Source of the DNA: Tenodera sinensis
Taxonomy: Eukaryota; Arthropoda; Insecta; Mantodea; Mantidae
Direction of reading: 5' to 3'
DNA: 64,000 nt
NCBI GenBank assembly: GCA_030765045.1
Contig: CM060961.1
Location: 95,271,135 to 95,335,134 of the forward strand
Each line of letters begins with the position of its first letter. The stretch's first letter is position 1. The translations under genes and the position numbers were made by a program. The notes under the pieces are model-generated. The model searched no databases. It was not told the origin of the DNA and saw only the letters and a program-made list of their open reading frames with translations. Of this stretch, positions 13,107-25,770 are shown piece by piece.

Positions 13107-13241
13107 TGCTTGGTGTGTGCATCTAAGAACAGGAAAGCACCAAGAGCGTGTGCCAGATGTCGAGCACCGTCTTTGTGTTTGGAATGTTCCAGAGATGTGC
13201 ATCCAAAGCGTTTTAGATTAGTAAAAACACCGATTGACTGA
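13107..13241 (+). pseudogene. piggyBac-like transposase C-terminal cysteine-rich tail, fragment
   Basis: A 44-codon open stretch follows a stop at 13104-13106. It spells C-x2-C, ten residues, C-x2-C, five residues, C-x2-C, four residues, H, with basic residues between the cysteine pairs. This spacing resembles the C-terminal cysteine-rich domain of piggyBac-family transposases, which binds the transposon ends. No upstream DDD catalytic domain is visible: the 5' side runs into FamA at 13018. The fragment is out of context and could be another zinc-finger remnant. Confidence 0.4.
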
Positions 13242-13264
13242 TGATATCACTAGATAATCCAAAT

Positions 13265-14640
13265 ATAAGATTTTGTGTCAAATGTTGCAATTATTTATGA
13301 TTTTCATACTTGAGATAATATGTCATTCAGCTGAAAAATTTTTTAATTGAATCCCCCATATGTTAGTCTTGCAGAAAGGTTGTGTTCAATTTGAACTCTT
13401 TGGGGTTTCGTAAAATAGAAGAACAACATATTTTAAGTTAATATACAAAATATTCATAGTAGATGAGTGGATTTTAGAATGTATGTGTTTTTTTTCCCTC
13501 CAGATTCCGTGCTTATGTATCTTCTTGTATAACTTTTATAAGGGATGATTAGAAGCATTCAATATAATTTCAAATTGGTAATAATAAGTCTTTACTAAAT
13601 GTTTTATATTTACATTCAACCTAAAAGCTTGCATTCCTACCAAAATATCATAATTATTGAGGATATGTGTTTATATGTGTTACAATTTTTAGGTTTGCCA
13701 GTTAGGGGTTAAGCTTCTTGCTTTACCTGTGTTCAAAAAACCACTTAAGTTGTTGTTATTGTAATATGGAATATAACGTTGTGATGTAGCATACTCCAAT
13801 AACACACTTATGCCTTATCTCCAATCACTGAACACTGACTTCTCAACCGTAGCGTTTGTCTGTTGCCTCAGCGCCATTTTAGTGAGAAAAATGAAATAAG
13901 ATTGGATAAAAGTGGTTCTCTTAAACGCAAGCAAAGAAAGCATTTAAGGAACGGTGAAAAGGTTATTATATTTTTTGTATTCAATAAGTTTTCGTAGAAT
14001 ATCCCACCATGGCTGCAAACGATCTGGTAAGGGATGATATTAAATGACAATAGCTCTTACTATTCAGTAAGATGGAGCGCATTCCAAACAATGCATGGAA
14101 ATTATCTGAAGTGCTGCCTTCGCTAAGATCACTTTCTTATGTGATGTATGTGATTACTGCAAAAACAATGGCTCTTAGATGTTCAATAATGGAATGGTTG
14201 ATGTAACAACAAAGAGAGCAGTTAAACTAAGGTTATCTGAACGAGGTGAAACAGTGCCGTGACAATATTAATATTGTTTACATGCGCACGTGCAGATATT
14301 GTATTAACCAATAGCGTACTAGAGACGGAGCTGAGACAGGAGTGCAGTGCTGTCCAACTTTCTTATGCTCTTGGGCACGGTGCAGGCGCCATCACAACCA
14401 CCGTTAAGGCAAGCAACCTTCTTTTGAAAGGAAAAAGGGAACGCACAGGTTAGGGAGGTAAAGAATACGGCTTTAGATGTACAAAAACATACTTCATGGG
14501 TGTATTGGGAAGGAAATAGCTTTGTCTTGAACTTTGAATTAATATTAGAAATTGTAGGAGTAAATGCTTACTCTAACTCCTGAAGCAGTTTCTAATTGGA
14601 CATCCGTGTAGACGCCACCAACAAGATTACGTCGTCATCA
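13265..14640. other. No feature seen
   Basis: AT-rich sequence with only short chance ORFs. Confidence 0.4.
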
Positions 14641-14649
14641 TGGTCGTCC

Positions 14650-15460
14650 TCGTCAAATTCAATTCAATTCAAAAATGTTTATTTGGGCATGCTTACAACA
14701 TGCCCGGGCTGTTTAGGGAAACCCCTCTTCAGCCTAGTGTGGTATTTATTTCTTTGTCGTGTTGGGATTTACCTCGGCTAAAGTGCGTATTTGTGTTATT
14801 TGTGTTTTTGTTGACATTGTGTAGTGTAGTGTGTTGTGATTTGTGTATCTGTGTGTTAGTTCCCGTGTTCCACATCCATCGCTCCATTCATGTGCTTCTG
14901 CCCAAAGAAGATCTATGGTTTTGTTGCTCGTTTTTCTTATTATTTGAAAGTTGCTGCTAGGCTCATTGGAATTTTTTTGTATGTTTAGGGGTTTTAGTGT
15001 GTGTTTGCGTTTATTGTGTGTCTAAATGTTTTGGAAGTGTTGTAGATGGTCTCGTATTTTCTGTTCTTCTTGTTCTTGATATTTGTCGTATACATGTATG
15101 AGTGTGATAAGGGGAGGGTTTTTGTCTGTTTGTGTTTCTTGTATAGTCTTCATCTTTTGTGCCATGCTTATGAGTGTTCTTCTGTAGCTTCTTGTGTGTG
15201 CGTTCCACCAAACAAAAGGCGGTGCCTTTTATTTCCGCCGGAGGGGGGAGTCTGAGTCGTGTCGCCACGGGCGAACATTGGTTCAGCCAGCGAGGTCGAC
15301 GTACAGCAAGGGAGACCCGATTGAGCCCCAGTGTCTGGAGATTCTCCATTCCTCAGCGCCTCATCTGCGTTACTTGTCTGTTTACGTCAGCTTCCCGGAC
15401 ACTCACTTCCCCTCCGGTTTCTGAACGCGCTCTCGCTGATAAATAAGGCGGAGCACGAGT
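14650..15460 (-). mobile_element. Possible non-LTR retrotransposon 3' end
   Basis: Read on the minus strand, the segment ends in aataaac, attttt and short gaatt repeats (14655-14680). That is a tail type common at the 3' ends of non-LTR retrotransposons. Upstream is a GC-richer region with an open minus frame of 112 codons (15011-15349) that is rich in T, H, K and R. I see no reverse transcriptase or endonuclease motif, so only a 3' region could be present. Confidence 0.3.
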
Positions 15461-17499
15461 CTTAGGTATGCAAGAAGAAACCATGCCCACAGACACAAAA
15501 ACTTGAACACCTATACTGCACAGATAAAGTCACACTAAGCGGCTAGGTGCTGTGCAGATAAACATACCATACAGGAGAACCTGTAGGACCTGTTCTCGAA
15601 TGCCGAAACTCAGGGCCTTTTGTCGTTCGACCGTCATCAGAGCTACTACTCATCATTCCGTCCCAGATCACAGCAGTTGGCACACTGCAATATGCTCCTA
15701 GCTTACGTCACCAAGTACTTGACTAGGAAACATGACGTGCTGAAACAGAATGGCAATACTCGTGGTGAGAAAATACTCGACGTCTGAAAAATGTATCACG
15801 GGCACCATTGTTGGACAGCGCTGTTTCACTTTATTCCTACAGCAAATAGATCATAGTAAATAATGCTATTTATGACATCACACTTTGTGGCGCCAATTTG
15901 AAGTGTATTTGGCTAGACCTTGGTTGTGACTGCAGTTTTGAGGAGAGGTTAATCTGTTTCTCGTTCCACGTGGGCTACCGATCTTGTATACATTCATGGG
16001 TTCACATTGATTCAGGGTTCCCAGGTAAAGTATGTCCTTGATCTTCAGGGCGCAAAACTGTCTGAGAATTTAGAATAATTTAACTTCACTCACTTCAATT
16101 AACTTCATCCTAGATGTTACTTGACTACGCATTTTACAGCACTTTTTGTTTTTCATTCTTCGCAAACCTGCTCACGTGCGATTGCCTGTTCTTAAGGAAG
16201 CTGGCTCAATATTTTAGGATTTATACTACTGGTGACGTGATAAAACACATTGTTTGCGACGAACATGCATTAGTTTAAATAATGCTGCTTTCTGTGGTGG
16301 TTTTACGTTGCCAGAGTCCTCAGGTTGCATTATATTTTATCTTTTTCCTTGTCACACATTGCAGCCGAGGACACCTGATAGCTTAATGCTGTTGTCAACC
16401 GCTATTTTGTACTACGTGCATATATTTAACTTTGACGTCAGGCTCATGTTACATTCCCATGCTGTATTATGCACTATGTGTAGTTATAGCACTATTCTTT
16501 GCAGTGTCTAAACAAATAATATATCCCTAAACTAATTTCTTTATCCCACGGACTGTTTCTGCAAATTACAGATAAACAATACAATCAATCCTTATGCCAG
16601 GTGGTTTCCTGGCAACCAGTATTTCAGTTAATGAAATGTATTCAATTAAGGTCTGCTATATTGCACTCACATGACCATTTTCTACTCACGCTTATAGGAA
16701 CTAGTTTTACACATGTTATTCTGCTATGTACATTATGTTATTCTAGATAGACATTTATAGAAACAGTTCATATACCGGGAGGAAGGGAAGTCATTAAATT
16801 AATGTAAACCAGTGGTACATATCGGTATTCGGAACACATTTTGTATCTTACGTTTTTGCCCGACCATTTCTTACGGATATATTTTAGTTTTGTCGAAAAC
16901 AAGCTGGCAACACTGCAGATTGTGTGGGTGTCATTTTCCCTAGCTCAGCACATAAACAGCGTAACGGTGCGTCTTGAAAACGAGCTCATACCCTACATTA
17001 TTGTTCAGTGTTTATTATTCCAGTGTGGGCCAATCACAAGCGTGAGCTCCCAAAATATTACAACGAAAGTGAAAGTGCCAGACCTGTGTACATTCACAAA
17101 CCAGGTGAATTCCTTGACCAGCCTCAACGAAACGTTGTCGACTTACTGCACGTGTTAAAAAGTTGCTTGCAGTATTCCTTCATGCATTCTAAGTGATTAA
17201 TTATTTGGTAACCCTGTGTGATGTCCATAATAATACCGAATCTATGTCAGAAATAAGTCAGTCTACGCATCTTACAAGTAACAAAACTGTTATCTTCGTA
17301 CATTCCTGTGGAATTATGCATCCTAGTTGGATCAAGAACCATTTATTTTTTCCAAATCGGCTGATCAAAGAACAAAATCCCATTAGATATTTTTGTTTGT
17401 AATGATTCTATGAAGCACATAATAGAAGGAATGTAATGACTCCCCTTCCAACCTGTATATAACATTCAGAACCTAAGTTCCTATATACCCTTGTAGGTC
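15461..17499. other. No gene; small FamA 5' fragment near 16.67 kb
   Basis: Mostly unique AT-rich sequence. At about 16655-16710, attgcactcacatgaccatt and ttctactcacgcttat match the FamA 5' end only. The plus ORFs at 16841-17158 and 17193-17402 have no recognisable domain. Confidence 0.4.
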
Positions 17500-18125
<626 letters not shown>

Positions 18126-18170
18126 GAATTTAGACCAAGCACAAGTGAAGTTACCCGTTGCTTATCCACC

Positions 18171-18747
<577 letters not shown>

Positions 18748-18748
18748 G

Positions 18749-18779
<31 letters not shown>

Positions 18780-18784
18780 AATAC

Positions 18785-18825
18785 AAAATAGAGAAAGTTA
18801 TGTGAGTGCAACACATCAGTTTTTA
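18785..18825 (-). repeat. FamA 5' end fragment
   Basis: The sequence agagaaagttatgtgagtgc and acacatcag is the minus-strand 5' end of FamA. Confidence 0.6.
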
Positions 18826-19794
18826 CATAGAGTAAATATTAAAACATAATGTTGTGAAGAATTTGGGTTGGTTATGTTAAAATCGTTTGGCTATTGGCAT
18901 CATCTGAAAATTCAGTCGGAATTTCAAAGTCGGTTAGATAGCTATTTGTTAATATATATACATGGCCTGATGCTGGCTTTGAGGGTGCAATTTTACATGT
19001 CCTTATTTTCTTTTGGTCACGTTTTAAGCTAAAATTAATTTTGGCATAGAGCAACATAACTGAACGGCAAATCATTGTGTATCGATAAAGGTTCAGTTCT
19101 TCATAACGACGAAGTTAATAATTTACAGTGTATTACCATGTAAAATTGTATATCATATTGTAAAGAATTGTATATTATATTGACAGCGCTGCCACCGGGC
19201 CATGCTCTAAGCAGTGAAATAAAGTATCTATCTATCCAAAATATTTTTGTCAGTCATCCGCAGAACGCTATATAACTGGAATTGGAAAGCGCCTATTGTT
19301 TCTAGAGAATATGGTTAAGCATTTGTTTTCAATTTGTGTATGCCAAAAATTAACTCAGGATTCATAACCTGGAACCCCTAATGTTTGTGAACAGTTTTGA
19401 GTTTAAAATACTCCCTGTTATACATCGTTTGCAGTAGTAAGCTTTGCTTCTTAGGAAAGAGAAGGTAACTTTACTAAAAGTTCCTGAATGAACATGCCTT
19501 TTTTCATATTGAGAAAAGATATAAGAAAATTAACATTTAAAATCTAAAATATCGTCATAAGACAAACATTATTCTGCATTACATTAATATGGATTTCTCT
19601 ACCCACTCTTATCCAAACTATTCTCACAAAAATACAAAGTATGGTTTAGATTACGATATTTCATATCTTACCCGTCACTAATAACAGGTTATGATATGTC
19701 AAATAGGGAAGATTGGTTTCGAACTAGTGAAAAGCCGCTTCTTCATTGCTTTCTATGTTACTCGAAAATTAATGAAAGTACTTCTTTAAGAAAC
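18826..19794. other. No feature seen
   Basis: AT-rich sequence. Near 19140-19240 a ttgtatatcatattgtaaag duplication is followed by taaagtatctatctatcc, reminiscent of a retroelement 3' tail, but this is not enough to call. Confidence 0.35.
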
Positions 19795-20350
19795 CATTAG
19801 GAACAGGAAAGATGGGAGGGGGTTCGATACTGCCCCTAAGGGGTCACCCCTGGGAGGAAGCATGGCGTAAGAGGAGACACCGGGTGGCCAGATCTAGACT
19901 AACTGTGTAGACATTGACAGAGGTCCCTAGGATTTCCCAAGTTGAACTACACATCGAAGACTATATCTTCCGGGGGTCTCGCACCTGGACGTGGGGTCAC
20001 GCCACCTTCCATGGACAACGAGGGATGCGAACAATTGCTGTGGGCATTACATCCCTGCCAAGCTGTACCTGTTGCCTTCGCTGACACTTCGAGATGAATG
20101 ATGAATGAAATTGTTGATGAAACAAACTGGAAGGACAGGAAATTCGGGGATGTAACTAAGCTTCCCAGCATTCGCCTAGCGACCAGAAAATCCCACCAAA
20201 AACCCTATGGATCAGGAAGGTTGGCCACCGGAATCAAACTCATGCTCTCCCGTATGCGAGCCTCACACGTTACCGTGGAGTCACCTTGCTCGATTACCCC
20301 TAATGATCTAGCTGTCGACGGGCCCTTGAGCCCTACCCTCTTGCTCGATT
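19795..20350 (-). repeat. SINE-B element with tRNA-like promoter
   Basis: On the minus strand it has a head with gggcccgtcgacagctagat and cattagggg, then a tRNA-like region (ggctcgcatacgggagagca, then the B-box-like gagtttgattcc near 20240), then a GC-richer body including ggtggccaaccttcctgat and gacacc-type blocks, ending near 19800. A second copy in the same orientation is at 59155-59590. Both contain agaggagacaccggg and tgaggtcccta-type stretches. Coding frames through it are shadows. Confidence 0.6.
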
Positions 20351-21529
20351 AAGAAACTAATACTTTCAATCAAATATATTACTAGAAGTCAATCAGCATA
20401 GGGATGCTTGGAATGTTTAAAAAGAAAACAATTTTGGCGAAATGGTCTCCTCCATACTTCCAAGCAGTGACAGGGGAAACCATTTGACAAAACTCAACGC
20501 GTAAGAGATGTGAAGAAATGTAAACTAGGAAGGAAGTGTTGATCCAAGCTGCGGTGACGTGTAGGCGAGCACTTAACTTCGCGATCCAGCCAGATGTGAC
20601 AGCAACCACTTAGGTGGCCCCATGGCGCCACTGAAACTCTTAAATCATAAATGGATCAAGTGCTCTGCTCTAGGGAAAAATAAACTTGCTGTCTGGAGCA
20701 ATTTAAGTAGCTTTATTTTTAGTTTATTCCATCTGTACATCCATAGGGTTTCAACATGGAAACAAGCGTTTCTTAGATTAGATAAATTCCACTGTCACTT
20801 AAACTTTCCTCCATATTTCTTGAAAGTGGAAACAAAGCCTTTAGTGTTTAAAGGAATCTTCCGTGGAAGATAGCATATTCCAAAAGTGACAATATATTTA
20901 ATTTGAATTTTGCCAAAGCTTTATTTGATACAGATAATATAGCCTCTTAATTTCAGTTCAGTATGTTTTAAACTTTTGAGTACAAATTAAAGAAAACAAA
21001 TCTGATGTTATCCCTTCACAAGGCTTTTTCTCTCGCTGGCAAATTCACAAAATCTGATTATTTATCGTACAGCTTCTTTAAAAGTCAAATGCTTTAAAGC
21101 TGTTCGCTATTTGAAACCTTTGAAATTCCGTTTTCTTTGCATGGCCAAGAGCTAAAAAAGTGAATAACAACCTTACCTTTGAGAAAGGTAACAAAACTCA
21201 TAAATAATAAGGAATATCTTCCAAATTATTAACTATACAAACAAATGATTTTGGACATCAATTGGGTAAAAAGATAAATGTGAAGCTATCCTTTCGCATA
21301 GCTGTGGCAAATTCACAATATCTAATTGATCAACTATATATTATACTACTTCCATAAATAGTGATTGTTCTTTATTTGCTGTCTTAGGATGTATATAAGA
21401 ATTTTTTTAAATTAAGTAAGATTTCCTCTTCTTTCGCAACGTTTTTTGCTCTCTCAGGTAAGACTTCGACCCCTAAGAACATAAAATTAATGCCTCTGGA
21501 TAGCACATCTAAGATGGGCGATCAATTTA
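20351..21529. other. No gene; degraded FamA piece at about 21090-21270
   Basis: AT-rich. Within it, gaaattccgttttctttgca and aataaggaatatcttccaaa mark an old plus-strand FamA fragment. ORFs at 20382-20609 minus and 20622-20873 plus have no family features. Confidence 0.4.
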
Positions 21530-21705
21530 CGAAAGGCATAATAGGAAAATTCGTGAACCAAATTTTGCAAACCCAACATTCGGCTAGCGCCTGAGGAATT
21601 CCACAAAAAAGTGGTAGATCAAAATGGTCGGCTCCATTGGTCGGTTAGAACCCGAGACCTCTTGCACATAGTACAGCGGCACCACCTAGCTCGGTTAGAA
21701 ACAAA
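21530..21705 (-). repeat. SINE-B fragment
   Basis: Contains gaggaattcc, then the minus-strand B-box-like ggtctcgggttctaaccgac at about 21640-21660, in the same relative order as the tRNA-like part of SINE-B at 20160-20300. Confidence 0.5.
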
Positions 21706-22066
21706 ATGGGGAAACAGCATTCAAATATTTACTCGTAACAACAAACTGTTGTCGTGGAAAGAAAAGAAAGGGGCAAGGCAAAAATTGCAAGCTTTCGAGC
21801 ATGTATGTTGTGCAACGCTTAGGAAATGTCTAAGGTATCAACAAAAAATATTTCTAATATTTCGACAAATAAATATGACAGTTTGTGTATTTTAATGCAA
21901 AAAGACTCACTTGTGGAATAAAATTTGTATTAAAATTTTGGAAAATGTAGCTGAATCTACTTATCTTGGTTACAGTAAATCCCTTCCTAAAGGAATACAT
22001 ATAAGAGAACACATATTTGTGAACGTTTGGCAAAATCTGCCCTCGGCCATGGTGGACACTCGCATG

Positions 22067-22163
22067 GACAGAGGGACAGAGGGACGGAGGGACGGAGGGA
22101 CGGAGGGACGGAGGGACGGAGGGACGGAGGGACGGAGGGACGGAGGGACGGAGGGACGGAGGG
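22067..22163 (+). repeat. 8-bp minisatellite gggacgga
   Basis: About 12 tandem copies of an 8-bp purine-rich unit. The first copies read gggacaga. One strand is nearly pure purine. Confidence 0.95.
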
Positions 22164-22695
22164 AATGGGGGACGCCGAATAACAGCTGGCGAAACGAAGA
22201 TTATCACATACACAGCAGGTTATTGTAAATGAGACCACAAGCGCAATGAGATGTTAAAGCAACTTAGCGTATTATAGAGTTCATAACAAAAGAACTGAAC
22301 AACATGTCCAACGTGCACCTTGAAATTTGCCGCTGGTACATAACTCACCAGAGGTTGTGGATTTATCTGATAAAACTCTTAATCTCCAATGGAATTGTTT
22401 TTTTTGTAGACTGTTCATTTAACAGCAGATATGATATCAGTTGAGATATGTTCGGCTGGCCTGCTACTTTTCTTAAATCTGACTCCTGTAATCCCGTCCG
22501 AACCATATATAACGCTGATATCAAAATGAAGGACGCAGTGTAATAAATATTGCATGCAGATACGAAACAATTAACGAGATGACACTTTATCTGATAAAAT
22601 CGTAGGCACATAATTTGTCGATATACGAGAGATTACTACAACTGTAGGACAATGCCCAATGCATTTATGTAATGTAATAGTTATCTTGAAATCGG
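22164..22695. other. No feature seen
   Basis: No gene or shared repeat supported. Confidence 0.4.
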
Positions 22696-22696
22696 T

Positions 22697-22800
22697 GTTC
22701 TCGGTAGCTCAGTTGGTTAGGAGCTGACCTAAGTACATTTACTGCGTTTTAGAAAAGCTTCTGCAGGATCAAATTTCGGCATTCGGGCGCTTATACGTTC
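22697..22800 (+). repeat. tRNA-like SINE head
   Basis: The sequence tctcggtagctcagttggtt is a good A-box/D-arm match. A B-box-like gcaggatcaaatttc follows about 50 bases later. The acceptor stem does not pair, so this is a SINE head and not a tRNA gene. Confidence 0.5.
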
Positions 22801-22924
22801 CTTGCAATTAACAGCGTCGTTAAGAAACTATTTCTTTATCTTAAAGTTTTTAGTTGTGAAATATTGTTTTGGAGATAATAGAATTTTACTAATTTTCTCA
22901 AGCACCCACTGATCTCATCGCCGG

Positions 22925-23174
22925 AGTTGGTGTATGAGAGATAGAGTGAGTGAAGAAAAATAGTGAAGAACTGAGTCAAGGTTACGAGAAGTAAACAGTT
23001 GTGAGTTGTAATATCAAGAAAGACTGTAGATTATGTTAACGTCAGCAAAATAGAACTGTCTTGTTGTGCAAAAGGTTTAGAGGAAAAAGGTATAGGAAAG
23101 TTACTGGACTGGAGTTTGTCATTTTGTCACACTGACGTCTGAAGTAGGATTCGTTGAATTCCCGGTTTGTTACA
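22925..23174 (-). mobile_element. LTR-B partial copy
   Basis: Minus-strand copy of the 5' half of LTR-B, with gagtcaaggttacgagaagt, caagaaagactgtag, gttaacgtcagcaaaataga and ttttgtcacactgacg, ending at gtttgttaca. It shares the ~45-bp extension beyond tgtgacaaa with the copy at 43125, which supports a longer LTR that starts tgtaac. Confidence 0.6.
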
Positions 23175-24027
23175 ATATGTATTTAATAATTTCCGGAGCA
23201 ATAAAATTCCAGCATTGCATAAGCACTAGTTTGAAGAAGGTTACTCACGTGCATGAAGGGAATACTCCCCCCCCCCCCCCCCCCCCACTGCCCCTGGAAC
23301 CTTCACTGAGATAAGCGCGACTTTGCATGTCGTAGCGCTCTTTAGGAAATTTGCTGTTATGTATGATGAACTACTTCGTTCTAATTTAATTTTCTAGATG
23401 CACATTAATGACCCAAGTGGTAGTAATACATGTATTTATAGACCAGCATTCACCTAGGAACATTAATGCTTTTATAGGAAACACTGAAAATAAAATATGA
23501 AACTAGTTACTTATTGTTTAGCTGTGAAGAATATAAGAAACCTCTCTGCCCATACACACTAACTTTCTAGTTGAAGTATATTCACAAGTTTATCCCAGAG
23601 TTTCTCTCAGGCATGAACTCCAGTAAACAGGAAACCCTAGCGCACGAACAGGATAATGCTATAAAACTTGAAAAAGAGAAGCACAAAGTTTATTTTTCGA
23701 GTGAAAGATTAGCTAAACCCTAGATGTTAAAGAAATTACCCATCAGAGCGCGTCATACGCATTGGGTAAGCTTTTTATTACAGATTACTTCCATTAAATT
23801 TGAGTATTTGAGAGTTCCTCTCTATAGCTTTCTTCAGTTCATTTCATCTCTTTAATTAATTGCCTTGCAGTAGCAGAAAAATTACAATGGACATCGATAA
23901 AGAGATTCTAACGCTTTTGATATTGAAATAACTTATTTACCTAGCTTCCTGTATTAGATTTGCGACAATAATCCAGCACAATTATTGTCCTTGCTGTCTG
24001 TTTGGATTCTTGGTTCTAATCTGCAAC
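23175..24027. other. No gene; poly-C run
   Basis: A run of about 18 C at 23269-23286 sits in otherwise unique AT-rich sequence. Confidence 0.45.
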
Positions 24028-24573
24028 ATATTGTGAAAAAGCGACAAAATCCAGTTCAATGATTTGTTCTTTGTTTTCTTTTAACTGAATGCAAAACACA
24101 GTTTCCTTCTAGTGACATAAATAGTCCACAATCTTTCGTGATATTGCACTCGCAACATTTCTTCTCGTAACCTTGACTCACTCTTTTCTATCTTTCTTTA
24201 CTTTTTCTCTCAAACAGCTGACTTTGAGTATAGAATCACTCAATACTCATTAACTGCTTCACTATGTTTCTTCAGAACGTGAACGTACTCACATAGCTGA
24301 CACTCGACGACTCATGCCTGTAACTAACTTCACTGCTCCTTGCCTCGTCACCTTATGTAGTTAGAATAACGTAACTCGGACCTTTCTCTAACTTCTACAA
24401 TTACGCCGGATGTTAGACGTTTCTCGAATAATGTGGAAAACCCTTTATGTTGTCTCTCTGATTGTTGTCACGCGTTCACAACAGTCGCGCGAAGCAGCCT
24501 GAACTTGAGTGCCTTTGATACACGCACGACCCCGACCGTACTTTGTTGTGCTCCGCAGCCGGCGTCACAATAT
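24028..24573 (+). mobile_element. LTR-B solo LTR with 4-bp target duplication
   Basis: The LTR spans 24032-24569 (538 bp), begins tgtgaaaaag and ends gccggcgtcaca. It is flanked by atat on both sides (24028-24031 and 24570-24573). No internal retroelement sequence follows, so it is a solo LTR left by recombination between two LTRs. The 4-bp duplication suits a Ty3/gypsy-type integrase, but this LTR is unrelated to the 28-36 kb element. Confidence 0.75.
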
Positions 24574-25119
24574 GCATCTCCTATCGTATCATTTTGGTAT
24601 ACACTATAGTACATGCAGATAGCATGTTTTTATTTCACTGCACAAATCACATATACTGTTACGAAATAACCATAAAGAACACCGACTACAACAATACACT
24701 TAGGAGGAAAATTAATGATAACTGATTATATTTAAGTATTCTATGGCATGCAATATATTGTTTACAAGCCAGAACTTTGTTTAGGGTTTGGAATCGTATA
24801 GTGCGAATATTTTTTGTGCTGTCTTGTGCAATAAATTTCTTATTTCAGTTTAATCTAAAATGCCAAACGTGATGGAATAGTAATAATCATTTAATTTGCA
24901 ATTTCTTTTGTTGTCATTTGCGACAGGTGCTTTCAAGGATGAATAATGGCCTACTATGAGAATAATTATTATTTGAGAAGTTTTTCTGAAAATATACTTT
25001 TAACACATGTTGATATTTCGCAATTCCGTTTAACATTATAATGTTTTAAATATGGGTGAAAGGACCTTTCAATATGCTCTTCAGGAAGTACAAATGGAAA
25101 AAAACAAATATCAATTAGA
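24574..25119. other. No feature seen
   Basis: AT-rich sequence with no supportable feature. Confidence 0.4.
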
Positions 25120-25770
25120 CATTTAATTAATCCACAGGGTATAAATATTGTGACGAAAGACAAGCGTGAATAAAAAAGACATTTTTAAAAAAAAGCCCCG
25201 CGCGCTCGCGTGTGTGTGTGTGTGGGGGGGGGGGGAGGAGGAGGGGTTGTAGGGGTGTGGGTGTGTGGGAGGAGGTTGGGGTGTGGATGGGTGTGGGTGT
25301 GGTTGTGGGTGTGTGGGTGTGGGTGTGGGTGTGGGTGTGAAGAGGACAACTCAAAAATGAAGAGCCTGCTAAATACAAAACTTGATATTTAAATTTGTTG
25401 TCCTCCGAAGATGCCGCACTAAGATTTTCAAGACAATCCTACACCCCAACTACACTCAACACAGAAAATGTTTTCTGGAAATTTCAATTTTGAAAAAAAA
25501 TTACTCAAACTATTTGATTAAAACACTACATGTATAAAACAATACATGTTCATGACAAATGAAATGTACTTTTGAATTTTCTTGCAATAATGTCTTAATC
25601 CTCTTCATTCTGAGTGACCTTCGATACTTATACTTTCTGAAATAAGAACACTGCTTTTTTATGCCTTGTTCATCAAAGATCATGAAATTTCTAAGCAATC
25701 ACATGGCAATCAGCTCTTACAGGCTTTGACTATAGCTAGTGGCCTACTGCATTTTTTAAATTTCTCTTGT
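25120..25770 (-). repeat. FamA, diverged, with G-rich expanded tract
   Basis: Minus-strand copy. At the usual TG position it carries a gtgtgtg run, a run of about 11 G, then (GGGTGT)n/GGTTGTGG repeats (25210-25338). The cataactc-like gacaactcaaaaatgaagag, the gatgccgcactaagattttc block and the ttgaattttcttg block follow. Confidence 0.7.

Noticed and set aside
14640..15446. Overlapping ORFs of 69-112 codons as a possible host gene
   Set aside because: No coherent domain. The minus-strand polyadenylation-like tail and gaatt repeats fit a retroelement 3' region better, and that call is itself weak.
20098..20352. An 84-codon plus-strand ORF
   Set aside because: It runs antisense through SINE-B, whose second copy does not keep the frame.
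22697..22770. Possible tRNA gene
   Set aside because: The A-box match is good, but the acceptor and T stems do not pair and the B box is poor, so it is a SINE head.
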